Source: an uncultured Acetatifactor sp. (lineage in GTDB: Bacteria > Bacillota > Clostridia > Lachnospirales > Lachnospiraceae). From it: a stretch of DNA of 64,000 nucleotides. A program made the translations under genes and the position numbers. Positions 62,681 to 64,000 of this stretch are shown piece after piece; position 1 is the first letter of the stretch; each line of letters starts with the position of its first letter. The stretch covers positions 1 through 64,000 of the forward strand of contig CAKRUB010000005.1 of NCBI GenBank assembly GCA_934402375.1, given 5' to 3'. The notes under the pieces are model-generated. The model worked only from the letters and a program-made list of their open reading frames with translations, ran no database searches and was not told where the DNA came from.

Positions 62681-64000
62681 TTATTCACGCATCAGATCTT
62701 CCATTTCGTCGAGCAGACTGTCAAACAGCTTTAAGGCATCCTCGACGGGCTTCTTGGTAGACATATCGACACCGGCATCCTTCAGGATCGATACCGGATC
62801 TTTGGAACAGCCTGCACTCAGGAAGTTCTTCTTGTATGCCTCCACGGCGGGAGTGCCCTCCTTTAATATCTTCTGTGACAGCGCTATGGCTGCGGAGAAG
62901 CCGGTCGCGTACTGGTATACATAGAAGTTATAGTAGAAATGGGGGATTCTCGCCCATTCCAGGTCGATGTAGCTGTCATGTGTGACAGCGTCACCGAAGT
63001 AGAGCTGGATGAGGTCGTGATATACCTTGCTTGCGGAATCGGCGTTGATGCTCTCGCCGGCGGCATTCATTTCGCTCAGCTTTAACTCGAACTCGGCAAA
63101 CATCGTCTGGCGGTAGAGCGTTCCTCTGAACTGCTCGAGGAAGTAGTTGATTAAGTGGGCGCGTTCCAGTCTGTCCGTGGTCTGACCTAACAGGTACTGC
63201 ATGAGCAGCGCCTCGTTGCAGGTGGAAGCCACCTCTGCCACGAAGATTACATAGCTGGAGTCAATGACCGGCTGATTTTTATTTGACAGATAGGAATGTA
63301 GGGCATGTCCCATTTCGTGTGCGAGGGTAAACTCACAATCCAGATTATTCTTGTGGTTTAACAACACAAGAGGATGAACGCGGCAGCCGGAGGAGTAGGC
63401 TCCGCTTCTCTTTCCGACGTTCTCATATACGTCGATCCAGCGGTTTTCAAAGCCCTCCTTTAAGATCGCCACATAGTCGTCGCCCAGCACGGACATCGCT
63501 TTCAGCACATTCTCCTTAGCGGTTTCAAACGAAATCTCCCGGTCAGCGCTTGCCACCATGGGCACATACAGATCATACATATTCAGCTCATCCAGCTTCA
63601 GGAGTTTCTTGCGCAGACGGACATATTTGTACATGGAGCCCATGTTTTCATGTACGGCTTTGATCAGGTTCCGGTAGACGGCGGGATCGACCTCTGTGCG
63701 ATCCAGAGCGGCTTCCAGAGTGGAATTGTAATGTCTCATATCGGCATTGAACTGAAGTTGCTTCATCTGGGCGGACAGCAGCGCGGCGGAGGTGTTCTTC
63801 GTCTTTTCGTAGGTGCTGTAGAGAGACTCAAAGGCAGCCTTCCGCACGTTTTTGTCGGGATGCTGCATCAGCGGGATAAAGCTTCCGCTTGTCACAGGCA
63901 GCTTTTCGCCGTTGGAGTCCGTGACGTCCGGGAAGGTGAGATCTGCATTTAAAAGCAGTCCGTTGATCTGCCCCGGCGCCTGACGCATTTCGCCGGCAGC
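62681..64000 (-). CDS. pepF: Oligoendopeptidase F (partial, N-terminus outside window)
   Basis: 439 codons of the C-terminal part of an M3-family zinc peptidase that cleaves short peptides in the cytoplasm. Zinc site HEMGH in FTLAHEMGHALHSYL, with the downstream Glu in FVAEVASTCNEALL. Also seen: SGAYSSGCRVHPLVLLNHKN and FYYNFYVYQYATGFSAA. The frame stays open to base 64000 (A-A-G-E before the first Met), so about 160 N-terminal residues are missing from the window. The Met at 63988 is internal. Confidence 0.93.
   Translation of the reverse strand, partial: AAGEMRQAPGQINGLLLNADLTFPDVTDSNGEKLPVTSGSFIPLMQHPDKNVRKAAFESLYSTYEKTKNTSAALLSAQMKQLQFNADMRHYNSTLEAALDRTEVDPAVYRNLIKAVHENMGSMYKYVRLRKKLLKLDELNMYDLYVPMVASADREISFETAKENVLKAMSVLGDDYVAILKEGFENRWIDVYENVGKRSGAYSSGCRVHPLVLLNHKNNLDCEFTLAHEMGHALHSYLSNKNQPVIDSSYVIFVAEVASTCNEALLMQYLLGQTTDRLERAHLINYFLEQFRGTLYRQTMFAEFELKLSEMNAAGESINADSASKVYHDLIQLYFGDAVTHDSYIDLEWARIPHFYYNFYVYQYATGFSAAIALSQKILKEGTPAVEAYKKNFLSAGCSKDPVSILKDAGVDMSTKKPVEDALKLFDSLLDEMEDLMRE

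Overview
The window looks like a chromosomal piece of a butyrate-forming gut Clostridia, most likely Lachnospiraceae. The reasons are the classic thl-crt-hbd-bcd-etfB-etfA order, Gram-positive ribosome binding sites (AGGAGG), long-form HPF, a sortase-type surface protein, an AsnA-type asparagine synthetase and intracellular GH115/GH3 enzymes for plant glucuronoxylan. No rRNA, tRNA, CRISPR array, complete insertion sequence or prophage was seen.

Layout. 1-9.1 kb: an AT-rich non-coding stretch with DnaA-box-like sites, hpf, a PfkB-family sugar kinase, an M23 peptidase, a large two-HTH TPR regulator, a 775-aa lipoprotein with a solute-binding-protein-like C-terminus, and rarA (minus). 9.6-15.8 kb: the butyryl-CoA operon with its own promoter and terminator, followed by a TetR regulator. 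17-23 kb: a 1893-aa repeat-built surface protein and tspO. 23-27 kb: a broken TetR gene, an Rpn/transposase-family nuclease, ybaK, a membrane protein and a 22-codon remnant of a third solute-binding-type lipoprotein. 27-33.5 kb: gltB-gltD behind a promoter that is followed at once by a terminator-like hairpin. 33.6-41.4 kb: padR with a DUF1700/DUF4097-type gene, then an MBOAT/SGNH/acyltransferase-3 cassette for O-acetylating a surface polymer and a polytopic membrane protein. 41.4-48.3 kb: asnA (minus), a radical-SAM DNA modification/repair-type gene with its TIGR03915-type partner, a small HPr-like protein and a nuclease-helicase. 48.5-52.6 kb: a cytoplasmic GH13 enzyme, a DUF4097-type protein, and a pyridoxal-kinase plus ECF S-component pair. 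52.8-59.9 kb: an SGNH esterase, GH115 and GH3 cassette for decorated xylo-oligosaccharides. 60.3-64 kb: a second 776-aa lipoprotein and the C-terminal part of pepF.

The most unusual content is non-coding. (1) Six copies of a roughly 160-220 bp near-palindromic element (called R1-R6 here) sit between genes. The 7-bp apical stem differs between most copies but stays base-paired, around a 7-nt loop that resembles ACAGTAC. This is compensatory change, so the folded form appears to be what is kept. (2) Three full copies and one partial copy of a second, about 70-90 nt element fold as an H-type pseudoknot with a constant 11-nt first loop. Its 3' edge ends in a Shine-Dalgarno-like AGAAATGRG, always upstream of a gene on the same strand. 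I recognise neither family. Both are candidate structured RNAs or small mobile repeats.

All functions are read from motifs and gene order. No database search was possible, and coordinates of repeats are edges judged by eye.
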